DNA of 64,000 nt from Ralstonia soli (GCF_023955655.1 NZ_JAMXHT010000008.1:248001-312000); one strand, 5' to 3'; shown: positions 1 through 8,689, counted from the stretch's first letter. The notes: generated from the letters alone by a model not told the origin. Made by a program: numbers and translations.

Positions 1-150
1 CTGTATGCCATCTCGCTGGGCTTGTCGCAAGTGTTTGCCGATGACCTGACGATGCTCGAACACGGCCTTGTGATGTACGACGCGCTCTATGCCTGGTGCA
101 AGCACTGCCAGGCGGAGACGCACAACTGGCCGCCCAACATGCCGGCATGA
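1..150 (+). CDS. ChrB-like chromate resistance protein, C-terminal end (partial)
   Basis: Open from the window edge in frame 1 to a TGA at 148-150, giving 49 residues. It contains LGLSQVFADD, then YDALYAWC and ETHNWPP. The ADD...YDALYAWC pattern is what I recall for the C-terminus of ChrB-type chromate resistance proteins (ChrB_C domain). The next gene is a DUF1259 protein of the kind called ChrL in chromate operons, which supports the call. The N-terminal part lies outside the window, so the assignment rests on a short tail plus context. Confidence 0.6.
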   Translation: MYAISLGLSQVFADDLTMLEHGLVMYDALYAWCKHCQAETHNWPPNMPA

Positions 151-311
151 CGCCAGGCGGCACAAGGTGTGCTTCTGGCAGGACGGGAAGTGGAGAGGGG
201 GAACAACGGCCCGATGCTTGCCGGCCTGCGCCTGCAACGTCGGCTGACTTCAACGGGCGACCAACGCGTGTGCACCACACCCAGGCGCCATCCCCCTGCA
301 AGGAGCCACGG

Positions 312-1235
312 ATGTCATTGCCCAGCCGTATCGCCCTCGTGCTTGCCACCATCGCGTGCGCATGTACCCTCGCCAGCGCCGCGCCGTCAGACCGGCATCC
401 CACACTGGATCGGGCCCAGATCGAACAGATCACCGGGCTCAAAGGCAGCTTCTCCGAGGCGGAGAACGTTTTCAAGGTCACCAAGCCGCGCACCGACGTG
501 CCGGTGCAGGTTGACGGCCTGGCCATGGCGCCATTCATGGGGCTGACCTCCTGGGCGGCCTTCACGCCCGCCCACGGCGGCCGCGTCATGCTGATGGGCG
601 ACACCGTGGTGTTCGAAGACGAGGTGAACCCCGCGATGAGCGCGGCGTTGGACGCAGGCCTTGAGGTGACCGCACTGCACAACCACTTCTTCTTCGACCG
701 GCCCAAGGTGTACTTCATGCATATCGCCGGCATGGGCGATGCCAGCCAATTGGCAGCGGGCGTGAAAAAGGTCTACGACAAGATCGCCGAGGTCCGGGCA
801 GCGAATGCGGCCCCGGCCATGACCTTCCCCGGCAGGATCGGTGCGGAAAACACGATCACCCCAGCGCCCTTGGAAGCCGTCCTTGGCAAAAAGGGGCAAG
901 CCAGCAATGGCATGTTCAAAGTGGTGGTTGGCGCCCCAGGCAGCATGCATGGCACGCCGATCGGCAACGAAATGGGCGTCAACACGTGGGCCGCGTTTGC
1001 CGGCACAGACGACGAAGCGATCGTCGATGGCGACTTCGTCATGCGTGAAGACGAACTGCAACCCGTGCTGAAGTCCATGCGCGGCGACGGCATCAACATC
1101 GTCGCGATTCATCAGCACATGACCCACGAGCAGCCGCGCTACATGTTCCTGCACTACTGGGGCAAAGGCCATGCCGACACCCTGGCCAAGGCCGTCAGGA
1201 AGGCGCTGGATGCGCAGGCCGCCGTGAAGAAATAG
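312..1235 (+). CDS. DUF1259 (LppY/LpqO family) exported protein, ChrL-like
   Basis: A 307-residue protein. The ATG at 312 follows AAGGAG with good spacing; a longer in-frame start at 96 would overlap the ChrB tail and put the signal peptide in the middle. Residues 1-24 form a Sec signal peptide ending ASA-AP, so it is periplasmic. The mature part looks internally duplicated: two halves of about 125 residues each carry a TSWAAF/NTWAAF segment, and later a His-rich strand (ALHNHFFF near residue 121, AIHQHMTH near 265) followed by an aromatic strand (YFMHIAG, YMFLHYWG). This is the DUF1259 pattern. Proteins of this family occur next to chrB/chrA in chromate operons of Cupriavidus and Arthrobacter. 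The paired HxH motifs suggest metal binding, which is inference. It lies 161 bp after the ChrB-like tail on the same strand. Confidence 0.8.
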   Translation: MSLPSRIALVLATIACACTLASAAPSDRHPTLDRAQIEQITGLKGSFSEAENVFKVTKPRTDVPVQVDGLAMAPFMGLTSWAAFTPAHGGRVMLMGDTVVFEDEVNPAMSAALDAGLEVTALHNHFFFDRPKVYFMHIAGMGDASQLAAGVKKVYDKIAEVRAANAAPAMTFPGRIGAENTITPAPLEAVLGKKGQASNGMFKVVVGAPGSMHGTPIGNEMGVNTWAAFAGTDDEAIVDGDFVMREDELQPVLKSMRGDGINIVAIHQHMTHEQPRYMFLHYWGKGHADTLAKAVRKALDAQAAVKK

Positions 1236-1430
1236 GGAGCGCATTCACCAGCGCGCGACAGTGGACGCTAAACGGTTGCGCGCTGTGGCGGTGCAGAGGT
1301 TCCGCAAACGTTGTTCCAATCTGGCCAATGCGACCCGGTGCCCGTCGCGTTACGATTGGTTGCACTTTGCCCAAAGTGCGTGCCATGGCCAGGACTATTC
1401 TTCCGGCACCCCCCACCCGAGGAGATAACC

Positions 1431-2594
1431 ATGAGAACAAACTATCGGAACGCGTTGCTTGTGCTGCCACTGCCGTTTCTCATCGCCGCATGCGGCGGTG
1501 GGGATGGCGGTCCAGATACCGGCACTCTCCATGTCTCGATGACAGACGCACCGGCCTGCGGCTTTGACCATGTCTACGTCACCGTCAACAAGGTGCGCGT
1601 CAATGCCAGCTCGACGGCTGCAGATACGGATGGCGGTTGGACCGACATCGCATTGGCCACGCCGCAGAAGATCGACCTGCTCTCGCTCACCAACGGCGTG
1701 CTGACCGATCTGGGCAGCGCACCGCTGGCCGCTGGGCAGTATCAGCAGCTGCGCCTTGTGCTGTCGCCCAACCAGGGCAACACGCTGGCCAACTCCGTGG
1801 TGCCCACCGGCGGCACCGAGCAGCCGCTGGCCACCCCAAGTGGCGCGCAGAGCGGCTACAAGATCATCCAGCCCTTCACCGTGCAGGCCAACACGCTGGT
1901 GGATCTGGTGCTCGACTTCAATGCCTGCAAATCGATCGTCACGCAGGGCAATGGCAACTACCTGCTCAAGCCGGTGGTCACGGCCACGCCCATGGTGGTG
2001 AGCGGTTCGATTACCGGCTACGTGCCTACCGCACAGGCCGGCGCCACCGTGTATGCCGAGCAGAACGGCAAGGTCGTGCGCGGCACGGTGGCGGATTCCA
2101 CCGGCAAGTTCGTCCTGTCGCCGCTCGTGCAGAGCTCGACCAACGGCAACTACGATGTCGTGATCGTCGACAACAACCCGGCGGGCGGACATGCCACCGG
2201 CGTCATCCGCTCGGTGCCCGTGACCGCCAGCACGACCACCACGGTGGCCACCTCGGCCCAGCCGATCACGCTGGCCGCTTCGGTCACCCGCACGGCTTCC
2301 GGCACGGCCACGGCTTCTGCGCAGGCATCGCTGGTGGCGCTGCAGACGATCGGGACGGCATCGTACGAAATCACCTCGACCAACGCTGACCTCACGACCG
2401 GCGCCTACTCGATGAATCTGCCGGCCGCCACGCCCGTGGCCGGCACGTACAGCACCACGCTGCCGATTGCGCTGGCGGCAGCGGGTACGGCAGGGGCCTA
2501 TACGATTCAGGCGACCAGCTCGACGGGTGTGGTGCAGTCCAGCCCGGCCAATGTCGCGGCGGCCAACCAGACCGGCATCAACTTCAATTTCTAA
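1431..2594 (+). CDS. DUF4382 domain lipoprotein
   Basis: A 387-residue predicted lipoprotein. The ATG at 1431 follows GAGGAGATAACC. The leader ends in a lipobox (LIAAC-GGG), so Cys21 should be lipidated and the protein membrane-anchored. Residues about 30-180 match the DUF4382 pattern: TLHVSMTDAP, VYVTVNKVRV, IDLLSLTNG, LAAGQYQQLRLVL. Residues about 200-260 (SGSITGYV, ATVYAEQ, GKFVLSPL) resemble a carboxypeptidase regulatory-like Ig domain. The tail is rich in Ala, Thr and Ser. Function unknown; probably a surface or periplasmic adhesion or scaffold protein. A second, tiny lipoprotein gene follows 39 bp downstream and may be co-transcribed. Confidence 0.8.
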   Translation: MRTNYRNALLVLPLPFLIAACGGGDGGPDTGTLHVSMTDAPACGFDHVYVTVNKVRVNASSTAADTDGGWTDIALATPQKIDLLSLTNGVLTDLGSAPLAAGQYQQLRLVLSPNQGNTLANSVVPTGGTEQPLATPSGAQSGYKIIQPFTVQANTLVDLVLDFNACKSIVTQGNGNYLLKPVVTATPMVVSGSITGYVPTAQAGATVYAEQNGKVVRGTVADSTGKFVLSPLVQSSTNGNYDVVIVDNNPAGGHATGVIRSVPVTASTTTTVATSAQPITLAASVTRTASGTATASAQASLVALQTIGTASYEITSTNADLTTGAYSMNLPAATPVAGTYSTTLPIALAAAGTAGAYTIQATSSTGVVQSSPANVAAANQTGINFNF

Positions 2595-2633
2595 CCAAGG
2601 AGAACGGGGGCCGAGCCGCCCCCTGACAACACA

Positions 2634-2786
2634 ATGAAGAACCTCATCCTCATCCTGTCTTTGGGTGCATCGCTGCTGGGCGGGTGCGCCGTGTATCTGC
2701 CCGATGATGGCCCCGTTGCACGGCCGCAAGGCGGCCCCGGTAACGGCTTCTGCCCGCCGGGCCAGGCAAAGAAGGGGAATTGCTGA
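2634..2786 (+). CDS. 50-residue predicted lipoprotein
   Basis: The ATG at 2634 opens a 50-codon frame ending TGA at 2784-2786. The first 18 residues form a short hydrophobic leader with a clear lipobox, LLGGC, so a mature peptide of only about 33 residues would be lipidated. The tail is Pro/Gly-rich and ends FCPPGQAKKGNC, with two further Cys that could form a disulfide. The gene lies 39 bp after the DUF4382 lipoprotein and just before an intrinsic terminator. AAGGAG sits farther upstream than usual (about 2597-2602), so the ribosome site is weak. I do not recognise a function, but I have the impression that small lipoproteins with a CPPGQAKKG tail recur in Burkholderiales. Confidence 0.6.
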   Translation: MKNLILILSLGASLLGGCAVYLPDDGPVARPQGGPGNGFCPPGQAKKGNC

Positions 2787-2815
2787 GCGCCTGCCCCCAA
2801 AGCGAGCGCCCAATG

Positions 2816-2846
2816 AAAAAGCCTGTCTGCGTGACCGGCTTTTTTT
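2816..2846. terminator. Intrinsic terminator, probably bidirectional
   Basis: AAAAAGCC at 2816-2823 pairs with GGCTTTTT at 2837-2844, leaving U-tracts on both strands. It separates the plus-strand lipoprotein genes from the minus-strand gene ending at 2864, so it can serve both. Confidence 0.75.
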
Positions 2847-2863
2847 GTGCAGCGATGCGGCGC

Positions 2864-3127
2864 TTACTTGCCCTTGCCCTTGGCTTTGCCCATGTGCTTG
2901 TGCTGCATCGACTTGCCATGCTCATGCGCACGGTCTTCGGCACGGGCGCGGCCCTTGTCGCGGTCCAGGCTGTCCGGGCCGTTGGTGTTGGCCATGCCAT
3001 GACTGCTCATATGCGCCGCCGAACCGCCGCCGGCATTGCCGCCTGCGCCGCCCCTGGCTTGGGCCGTCAGCGACACGGTGCACAGCACGGTCATCGCGGC
3101 CGCCATCATCCATTGTGCTCGGGTCAT
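2864..3127 (-). CDS. Small exported protein, unknown function
   Basis: An 87-residue protein. The ATG at 3127 follows AAGGAGGACACAC, a strong ribosome site; an upstream in-frame ATG lacks one. Residues 1-24 are a signal peptide ending AQA-RGG. The mature part is Gly-rich (GGAGGNAGGG), then charged with many His, Met, Lys and Asp (DRDKGRARAEDRAHEHGK), and ends in a basic KAKGKGK tail. It is low in complexity and I cannot assign a family. A role in binding metal or polyanions in the periplasm would fit the composition, but that is speculation. Confidence 0.65.
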   Translation of the reverse strand: MTRAQWMMAAAMTVLCTVSLTAQARGGAGGNAGGGSAAHMSSHGMANTNGPDSLDRDKGRARAEDRAHEHGKSMQHKHMGKAKGKGK

Positions 3128-3282
3128 GTGTGTCCTCCTTCTGGTTTTGGTGTCACCGATTGTAGGTAGACGCACATGCGAATGTGCATTTCTGTGCAAC
3201 CAATCGTAACCGCGCCGAGCGATGCGAGCCGGTGATCAGAAAGCCGCATAGAACCCCAGCATGACCCTCACAGCAGGTGGCG

Positions 3283-3588
3283 TTACTTCCACTTGGCGCC
3301 AATCTCGGCCAGCCCTGCTTTCTGCAAGTCCTCCGCACTCATCACGATGCGGAACTCGCAATCGGCGTTGAACATGAGGAACCACGGCTCGGCCAGCGCG
3401 GGAATCTGCGATGCGGTCTCCACATTGACGATGAGCATCGCACCGCGGTGGCCGTCCTGCTCGGTGAAGTACACGGCCTCGGGTTTCATTTCCGCCATCA
3501 CGCGCGGGATGCGCTCGGCGATGGAGCCGTCGCGCACATAGGTGTTGAAGGGTTCGTGCGGGAGTTGCACGTTGACGAGCATGCGCAT
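3283..3588 (-). CDS. Small conserved protein (DUF3303-like)
   Basis: A 101-residue cytosolic protein; the start at 3588 follows AGGAGAAAAGCC. The sequence MRMLVNVQLPHEPFN... with KPEAVYFTEQDG, AEPWFLMFNA and a C-terminal GAKW resembles a conserved family of about 95-100 residues, often mis-annotated as panthothenate synthetase and linked to DUF3303. The beta-alpha-beta alternation suggests a ferredoxin-like alpha/beta fold. No catalytic residues are evident and its role is unknown. It is transcribed alone, away from the gene-free region upstream. Confidence 0.7.
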   Translation of the reverse strand: MRMLVNVQLPHEPFNTYVRDGSIAERIPRVMAEMKPEAVYFTEQDGHRGAMLIVNVETASQIPALAEPWFLMFNADCEFRIVMSAEDLQKAGLAEIGAKWK

Positions 3589-4270
3589 GGCTTTTCTCCT
3601 GGTGGGTCGCCCGCTGGACGATGACAAGCCTGTGCAGCAGGTGGCAAGGCAAGCGCCGCACGCGTGATGCCACCGCGCGAGTCGCCGGACACCGTAGGTA
3701 TAGGACGCCTGATGCGTTTGCGAAATCGGCCATCGGCTAGGCGGGATGGCGGAGAGGCAAGGATGAGGACGCGTCGGCCACGCCCAATGTGGATAACTCC
3801 CCCGCCCCCTGTGAATAACTCCAGGGACAAGCGTGTTGGTTCTGCGGGGTCGGCTTGTCGACAGCGGAGGAACAACTCCCACATGCATCGACAGCGTGCG
3901 ACACGAACCCCCGACTCATCCACGCAACGGCACATGCTGTCCGATGGGTTGTGCTTTTCTTAAGCCCTTGATGCACAAGCGCTTTTTGCACCTATCCACA
4001 GGAGTTATCCACCGTTATCTACTACTACTATCTGTATACATAAAGAAGTAAACCTATAAACCCACGGTGGGGAGAGCCGTCGGATCGGGCATGTGAATAT
4101 CGGCCTCGCCTTCCGCCCTGCGCGCGACACCCCTCGCATTCATCCTTGCAGCTCGCATGGCGCGTACTACGCTTGACCAGTCTGCGCAGCGCCCTGCCAT
4201 ACGGTCCGATCAGCGTGAGCGGGCCGCTTCCCAATCGGCTCCGGCCGCCCCCTCCCCCAGAGAACACGCC
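3589..4270. other. Gene-free region with DnaA-box-like cluster and AT-rich patch
   Basis: No convincing gene in 682 bp. The sequence holds TGTGGATAA (3788-3796) and TGTGAATAA (3810-3818), both matching the reverse DnaA-box consensus, plus the near-matches CTATCCACA (3992-4000) and TTATCCACC (4005-4013) in the opposite orientation. The 12-mer GTGGATAACTCC occurs at 3789-3800 and inverted at 4002-4013, and a one-mismatch copy lies at 3811-3822. Directly after these sites lies an AT-rich tract (about 4014-4062) that stands out from the GC-rich background. The arrangement is origin-like or DnaA-titration-like, but no replication gene is near. Confidence 0.5.
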
Positions 4271-5188
4271 ATGCGAAAACTCCTTACAGCCGTTGCGCTC
4301 CTGCTGGCCATGACGCCCCTTGTGCAAGCTGTGCAAGCCCAGGTGAAACCGTATCCGCCGGGTTTCCGCCACCAGAACATCCAGACCGATGGCGCCACCC
4401 TGTATGTGCGCGTGGGCGGCAGCGGCCCGGCCGTGGTGTTGCTGCACGGCTTTGGCGACACGGGCGACATGTGGGCGCCGCTGGCCGCCGAGCTGGCGCG
4501 CACCCACACCGTGGTGGTGCCGGATCTGCGCGGCATGGGTTTGTCATCGCACCCGGAAGGCGGCTATGACAAGCGCACCCAGGCCGCCGACATCCGCGCC
4601 GTACTGACCAAGCTGAACATCGACCAGGCCGACGTGGTCGGCCACGACATCGGCACCATGGTCGCGTTCGCGTATGCGGCGCGCTACCCGGACAAGACCA
4701 CACGGCTGGTCGTGATGGACGCCCCCGTGCCGGGCGTGCCCCCGTGGGAACAGATCGTCCGCTCGCCCAAGCTCTGGCACTTCTCGTTCGGTGGCCCCGA
4801 TGCGGAGCGGCTGGTCAAAGGCCGCGAGCGCATCTACCTCGACCGGTTCTGGAATGAATTTGCCGGCAACCCCGCAAAGATCGACGAGGCCACGCGGGTG
4901 CACTACGCCCGCCTCTACGCCAAGCCGGGCGCCATGCATTCCGCGTTTGCGCAATTCCTGTCGATTCCGCAAGACGCGGAGGACAACCAGAAATCCCTCG
5001 CCACCAAGCTGCCCATGCCGGTGCTGGCCATCGGCGGCGCCAAGTCCTTCGGCGAGAACGAAGCCATCGTCATGCGCAATGCCGCGAGCAACGTGCAGGA
5101 GCTGGTCATTCCCGATGCCGGGCACTGGCTGATGGAGGAGCAGACGCAGGCCACGGTGAGTGCCATCGTGAAGTTCCTCGCGCAATAG
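4271..5188 (+). CDS. Exported alpha/beta hydrolase with Asp nucleophile (epoxide hydrolase / dehalogenase-like)
   Basis: A 305-residue protein. Residues 1-23 form a signal peptide ending VQA-Q, so it is predicted periplasmic. The fold signatures are in order: oxyanion-hole HGFGDTG near residue 59, nucleophile elbow GHDIGT with Asp at about 126, and catalytic His in DAGHW near 285. An Asp at the elbow, rather than Ser, is typical of epoxide hydrolases and haloalkane/haloacetate dehalogenases, which form an alkyl-enzyme ester. The cap region (FSFGGPDAERLVKGRERIYLDRFW) resembles annotated epoxide-hydrolase-like proteins. The substrate cannot be read from sequence. The ATG at 4271 was chosen because it begins the signal peptide. 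The next gene follows 94 bp later on the same strand. Confidence 0.75.
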   Translation: MRKLLTAVALLLAMTPLVQAVQAQVKPYPPGFRHQNIQTDGATLYVRVGGSGPAVVLLHGFGDTGDMWAPLAAELARTHTVVVPDLRGMGLSSHPEGGYDKRTQAADIRAVLTKLNIDQADVVGHDIGTMVAFAYAARYPDKTTRLVVMDAPVPGVPPWEQIVRSPKLWHFSFGGPDAERLVKGRERIYLDRFWNEFAGNPAKIDEATRVHYARLYAKPGAMHSAFAQFLSIPQDAEDNQKSLATKLPMPVLAIGGAKSFGENEAIVMRNAASNVQELVIPDAGHWLMEEQTQATVSAIVKFLAQ

Positions 5189-5282
5189 CGTCCGGTCTCA
5201 TTCATTCCACGCTGCGAGTCGCCAGGGTTGTCACCGGCGACTCGATCCCTCCTTCAACGCTCGTCAACGAGAGGACGTTCCA

Positions 5283-5612
5283 ATGCAGCCAGTCGTCAGA
5301 GTCTCGATTCTCCGGTGCCCGTCGGACAAGTTCGCCGAGATGCGGCAGATGATGAACGACCTCGAACCGGTGCTTCGGCCCGGTATCGAGGCGATGCGTG
5401 GCTTGGTCGCCTTCTATGTGGGCGAAGACGCGTCGACGTCGTCGCTATCGAACGTGAGCCTGTGGACCGACCTGGACGCGGCCAAGCAACTGGACACGTT
5501 CCGGCCGATGCTGGATGCGGGCAAGCCATTTATCGACAAGGGCGGCACGTTTGAGCGGCCGATCATGAACTACCTGCCGATGTGGGAGCTGAAACCCGTG
5601 TCGAAGGCTTGA
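5283..5612 (+). CDS. Small unknown protein, possible dimeric alpha/beta barrel
   Basis: A 109-residue protein starting at 5283 after GAGAGGACGTTCC. It has no signal peptide or membrane segment. The pattern VVRVSILRCPSDKFAEMRQMM ... VAFYVGED ... LSNVSLWTDLDAAKQLD resembles antibiotic-biosynthesis-monooxygenase-type (ABM) proteins, where two such chains form a beta barrel. No cofactor motif is visible. It may share a transcript with the exported hydrolase upstream. Family placement is inferred from secondary-structure rhythm only. Confidence 0.65.
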   Translation: MQPVVRVSILRCPSDKFAEMRQMMNDLEPVLRPGIEAMRGLVAFYVGEDASTSSLSNVSLWTDLDAAKQLDTFRPMLDAGKPFIDKGGTFERPIMNYLPMWELKPVSKA

Positions 5613-5784
5613 GGCGACTTCTGTCGCCAACAGAGGGAGGTGGCCCCGACGATGGGGTTAGCGATCCGGCTCTCCACGCCGGCGCACCCCGAGGCGGCTT
5701 GACATGCATCAATGGCGCATCGCGCCCGTCCTCTACATTGGCAGTGTGGGTTTTTGGCGCCAATCACACGCAAGGACGGCCATC

Positions 5785-6258
5785 ATGGCAAACACTCGAC
5801 GCAACCTCATCGCAACCGCCTCGGCCGTGCTCATGTGCGCGTGGGCGTCTCTGGCGCTCGCTGCAGGCCCATCCAGCAGCACGGAACACGATCACAACCA
5901 CCCGGAGAAGAAGACCGCCGCGCCTGTGGCCGCAACCGCGCAGCAAAGCAATGCGGACTTCGACGCGCAAATCGCCCACCTGAGGGCCATCAGAGAACGC
6001 CTGGCGCGTGCCAACACCCCTGAAGAACGACAAGCGCTGATGAACGAACGCATGAAAGTCATGCAAGACATGATGGCCGGCATGCGTCGCATGGGCGACA
6101 CGAAGCGGGCAAAAGGAAGGGGCCAGGCCGGCCAGATGGCGATGTGTCAGGGAATGATGGAGCAACACACGGCCATGATGCAGGAGATGATGCAAATGAT
6201 GATGGATGGCCAAGGCATGGGTATGGGTGGCGGCATGGGCGGCATGATGTCGAAGTAA
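5785..6258 (+). CDS. Periplasmic Met-rich, copper-associated small protein
   Basis: A 157-residue protein with ATG at 5785; an earlier in-frame ATG (5704) would bury the signal peptide. Residues 1-27 form a signal peptide ending ALA-AG. Then comes a short His segment (EHDHNHPEKK), an amphipathic helix (DAQIAHLRAIRERLARANTPEERQ, residues about 53-76), and a strikingly Met-rich C-terminus with MMQEMMQMMM and GMGMGGGMGGMM. Met clusters in the periplasm commonly bind Cu(I). It lies directly upstream of a copper ATPase and is likely part of the same copper defence, although the ATPase has its own MerR-type promoter in between. No known named family is clear. Confidence 0.7.
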   Translation: MANTRRNLIATASAVLMCAWASLALAAGPSSSTEHDHNHPEKKTAAPVAATAQQSNADFDAQIAHLRAIRERLARANTPEERQALMNERMKVMQDMMAGMRRMGDTKRAKGRGQAGQMAMCQGMMEQHTAMMQEMMQMMMDGQGMGMGGGMGGMMSK

Positions 6259-6300
6259 GCGGATCGTCGAGTCGCGCAGCGCTGGGCACAACGCTCACCG

Positions 6301-6331
6301 TTGACCCTCCCTGCATGGGAGGGTTTATCGT
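6301..6331 (+). promoter_or_regulatory. CueR-type (MerR family) operator-promoter
   Basis: The -35 is TTGACC (6301-6306) and the -10 is TATCGT (6326-6331), with a 19-bp spacer. The spacer carries the perfect dyad ACCCTCCC / GGGAGGGT (6304-6311 and 6317-6324). A 19-bp spacer with a dyad across it is the hallmark of MerR-family activated promoters, and the bases closely follow the E. coli copA/CueR site. It drives the ATPase gene at 6410. No MerR-family gene lies in this window, so the regulator must be elsewhere. Confidence 0.75.
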
Positions 6332-6409
6332 TTTTTGGGCATGAGAAATGCACGTTGCCCCTCAAGCTAGTGCACCTGGCAGTAGGCGAACTGATAGGAG
6401 CCGACCTCA

Positions 6410-8689
6410 ATGGAAGAGCACCGCCATATCCACGCAGCCGAACACGATCACACGCACTCGCATCAAGCCCACGCCGGCCATCGTCATGACGGGCACGGTG
6501 CAACACAGGCACCCGGCCGGACCGCAGCAGGCCCCGCGGAGCCTATCGGCAAAGACGGTGTTGGCTCCGCCCCGGCCGAATCCCAAGCAGGCACCGTCTA
6601 CACGTGCCCGATGCATCCGGAAATCCGCCAGGATCACCCAGGCAACTGTCCGATCTGCGGCATGACGCTGGAGCCGGTCATTCCGGCGTTGGACGAAGAA
6701 GAGAACCCCGAGCTCACCGACTTCCAGCGGCGCTTTTGGTGGACGCTGCCGCTCACCGTTGCGGCGTTCATCCTGGCAATGTTCGGACACCGATACGGCT
6801 GGATGGATGCTTCGCAGCAAAGCTGGGTCGAGCTGGCCCTGTCGACCCCCGTGGTGCTGTGGGCGGGGTATCCGTTCTTCCAGCGGTGCGCTCAGTCGTT
6901 CGTGCATCGCAGCCCGAACATGTGGACGCTGATCGGGCTCGGCACGGGCGCCGCGTATCTCTACAGCCTGATCGCCACCGTCGCGCCAGGGCTGTTTCCT
7001 CAAACGTTCACGGAGCACGGCCGGATCGGCGTCTACTTTGAGGCGGCGGCGGTCATCATCTCCCTCACGCTGGTGGGCCAACTGCTGGAGCTGAAGGCGC
7101 GGTCGCAAACGTCGGCCGCGATCAAATCACTGCTTGGGCTCGCCCCCAAGACAGCCCGGCGCGTCAACACCGACGGCACCGAAGCGGATGTACCGCTGAG
7201 CCATGTGCACGTTGGCGACCGGCTGCGCGTACGCCCCGGCGAGAAGGTGCCCACCGACGGTATCGTCGTCGAAGGCACAAGCTCCCTGGACGAATCCATG
7301 ATTACCGGCGAGCCCATCCCCGTGACCAAGCGGGTGGGTGACCACGTGATTGGCGCGACGATGAACACAGCAGGCAGCTTGATCATCGAATCGGAGAAAG
7401 TGGGTTCCCAGACCGTCCTCTCGCAGATCGTCCAGATGGTTGCCCAAGCTCAGCGTTCCAAGGCCCCCATGCAGCGCATGGCGGACAAGGTCGCGGGCGG
7501 TTTCGTTGTCGCTGTGGTGGCTGTTGCGGTGCTGACCTTCTTCGCCTGGGGCTTCTTTGGGCCGCAGCCAAGCTGGGTGTATGGGCTCATCAACGCAGTG
7601 GCTGTGCTGATCATTGCCTGTCCATGTGCGTTGGGCCTGGCCACACCGATGTCGATCATGGTGGCGAGCGGCAAGGGTGCATCGAATGGCATCTTGTTTC
7701 GCGACGCGGCCGCCATCGAAAACCTGCGCAAGGTTGACACCCTTGTTGTGGACAAGACAGGAACGCTCACAGAAGGCAAGCCCGCCTTTGAACGCAGTGT
7801 GGGCGCCAACGGTTTCGATGACCTGGAAGTGCTCCGCCTGGCGGCCAGTCTGGATCAAGGCAGCGAACACCCATTGGCTGCGGCCATTGTGGCGGCCGCC
7901 AGAGGGCGCGGACTGTCTCTGCAGCAGGCGAAGAACTTCGAATCCAGCAGCGGCATCGGCGTACGTGGCGCTGTCGCCGGCAAGAAGCTGGCGCTGGGCA
8001 ACACGGTGTTGATGGCGCAAGAGCGCATCGATGCAGCCCCGCTGGCCCAGGCCGCAGACGCGCTACGGGCCCGAGGCGCGAGCGTCATGTACCTGGCCGC
8101 AGACGGCAGGCTTGCCGGCTTGCTTGCCGTGTCCGATCCAGTCAAGCCGACGACTGCCGAAGCGTTGGCGCAACTCAAGGACGCGGGCATTCGTGTGGTG
8201 ATGGCCACCGGCGACGGCACGGTCACGGCAAGGGCGGTCGCTCAGTCGCTGGGCATCGCCGAGTTTCATGGAGAAGTCCGGCCCGCCGATAAATTGGAAC
8301 TTGTGACACGGCTTCAATGCGAAGGCAGGACAGTCGCCATGGCCGGCGACGGGATCAACGATGCACCCGCATTGGCGAAAGCCGATGTCGGTGTCGCCAT
8401 GGGCACGGGCACGGATGTCGCCATGAATAGTGCGCAAGTCACGCTCGTGAAGGGGGACCTGCGTGGCATCGCGCGCGCACGGCACCTGTCCGAGGCAACG
8501 ATCGCCAACATGAAGCAAAACCTGGGCTTTGCGTTTGTCTACAACGCCCTGGGTGTGCCGCTCGCCGCCGGGGTTCTCTACAGCACGACCGGTTTGCTGC
8601 TGTCTCCGATGATCGCGGCGCTCGCAATGAGCCTGAGTTCGGTGTCGGTGGTATCCAATGCGCTGCGTCTGCGCCGGCTGAGCATCTAG
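6410..8689 (+). CDS. copA: Copper-translocating P1B-1-type ATPase
   Basis: A 759-residue membrane pump that exports Cu(I) using ATP. In place of an HMA domain, the N-terminus has a His-rich tail ([18 protein letters not shown]) and a heavy-metal-binding segment near residue 64 (YTCPMHPEI ... CPICGM). Core motifs follow: TGEP near 300, CPC in the sixth core helix near 405, phosphorylation site DKTGT near 448, and GDGINDAP near 646. The last two helices carry YNALGVP and [12 protein letters not shown], matching the Cu(I) (P1B-1) signature. The start at 6410 gives a short leader after GGAGCCGACCTCA. Its own CueR-like promoter lies 80 bp upstream. The lack of an HMA domain resembles the CopF-type pumps of Cupriavidus, so copF would be an equally fair name. 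Confidence 0.9.
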   Translation: MEEHRHIHAAEHDHTHSHQAHAGHRHDGHGATQAPGRTAAGPAEPIGKDGVGSAPAESQAGTVYTCPMHPEIRQDHPGNCPICGMTLEPVIPALDEEENPELTDFQRRFWWTLPLTVAAFILAMFGHRYGWMDASQQSWVELALSTPVVLWAGYPFFQRCAQSFVHRSPNMWTLIGLGTGAAYLYSLIATVAPGLFPQTFTEHGRIGVYFEAAAVIISLTLVGQLLELKARSQTSAAIKSLLGLAPKTARRVNTDGTEADVPLSHVHVGDRLRVRPGEKVPTDGIVVEGTSSLDESMITGEPIPVTKRVGDHVIGATMNTAGSLIIESEKVGSQTVLSQIVQMVAQAQRSKAPMQRMADKVAGGFVVAVVAVAVLTFFAWGFFGPQPSWVYGLINAVAVLIIACPCALGLATPMSIMVASGKGASNGILFRDAAAIENLRKVDTLVVDKTGTLTEGKPAFERSVGANGFDDLEVLRLAASLDQGSEHPLAAAIVAAARGRGLSLQQAKNFESSSGIGVRGAVAGKKLALGNTVLMAQERIDAAPLAQAADALRARGASVMYLAADGRLAGLLAVSDPVKPTTAEALAQLKDAGIRVVMATGDGTVTARAVAQSLGIAEFHGEVRPADKLELVTRLQCEGRTVAMAGDGINDAPALAKADVGVAMGTGTDVAMNSAQVTLVKGDLRGIARARHLSEATIANMKQNLGFAFVYNALGVPLAAGVLYSTTGLLLSPMIAALAMSLSSVSVVSNALRLRRLSI

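Noticed and set aside
5699-5704. TTGACA as a promoter -35 for the Met-rich gene
   Set aside because: No acceptable -10 at 16-19 bp; not called.
6304-6324. Palindrome read first as a terminator for the Met-rich gene
   Set aside because: Its position inside a -35/-10 pair with 19-bp spacing and likeness to CueR sites make an operator much more likely; the short T-run follows only later.
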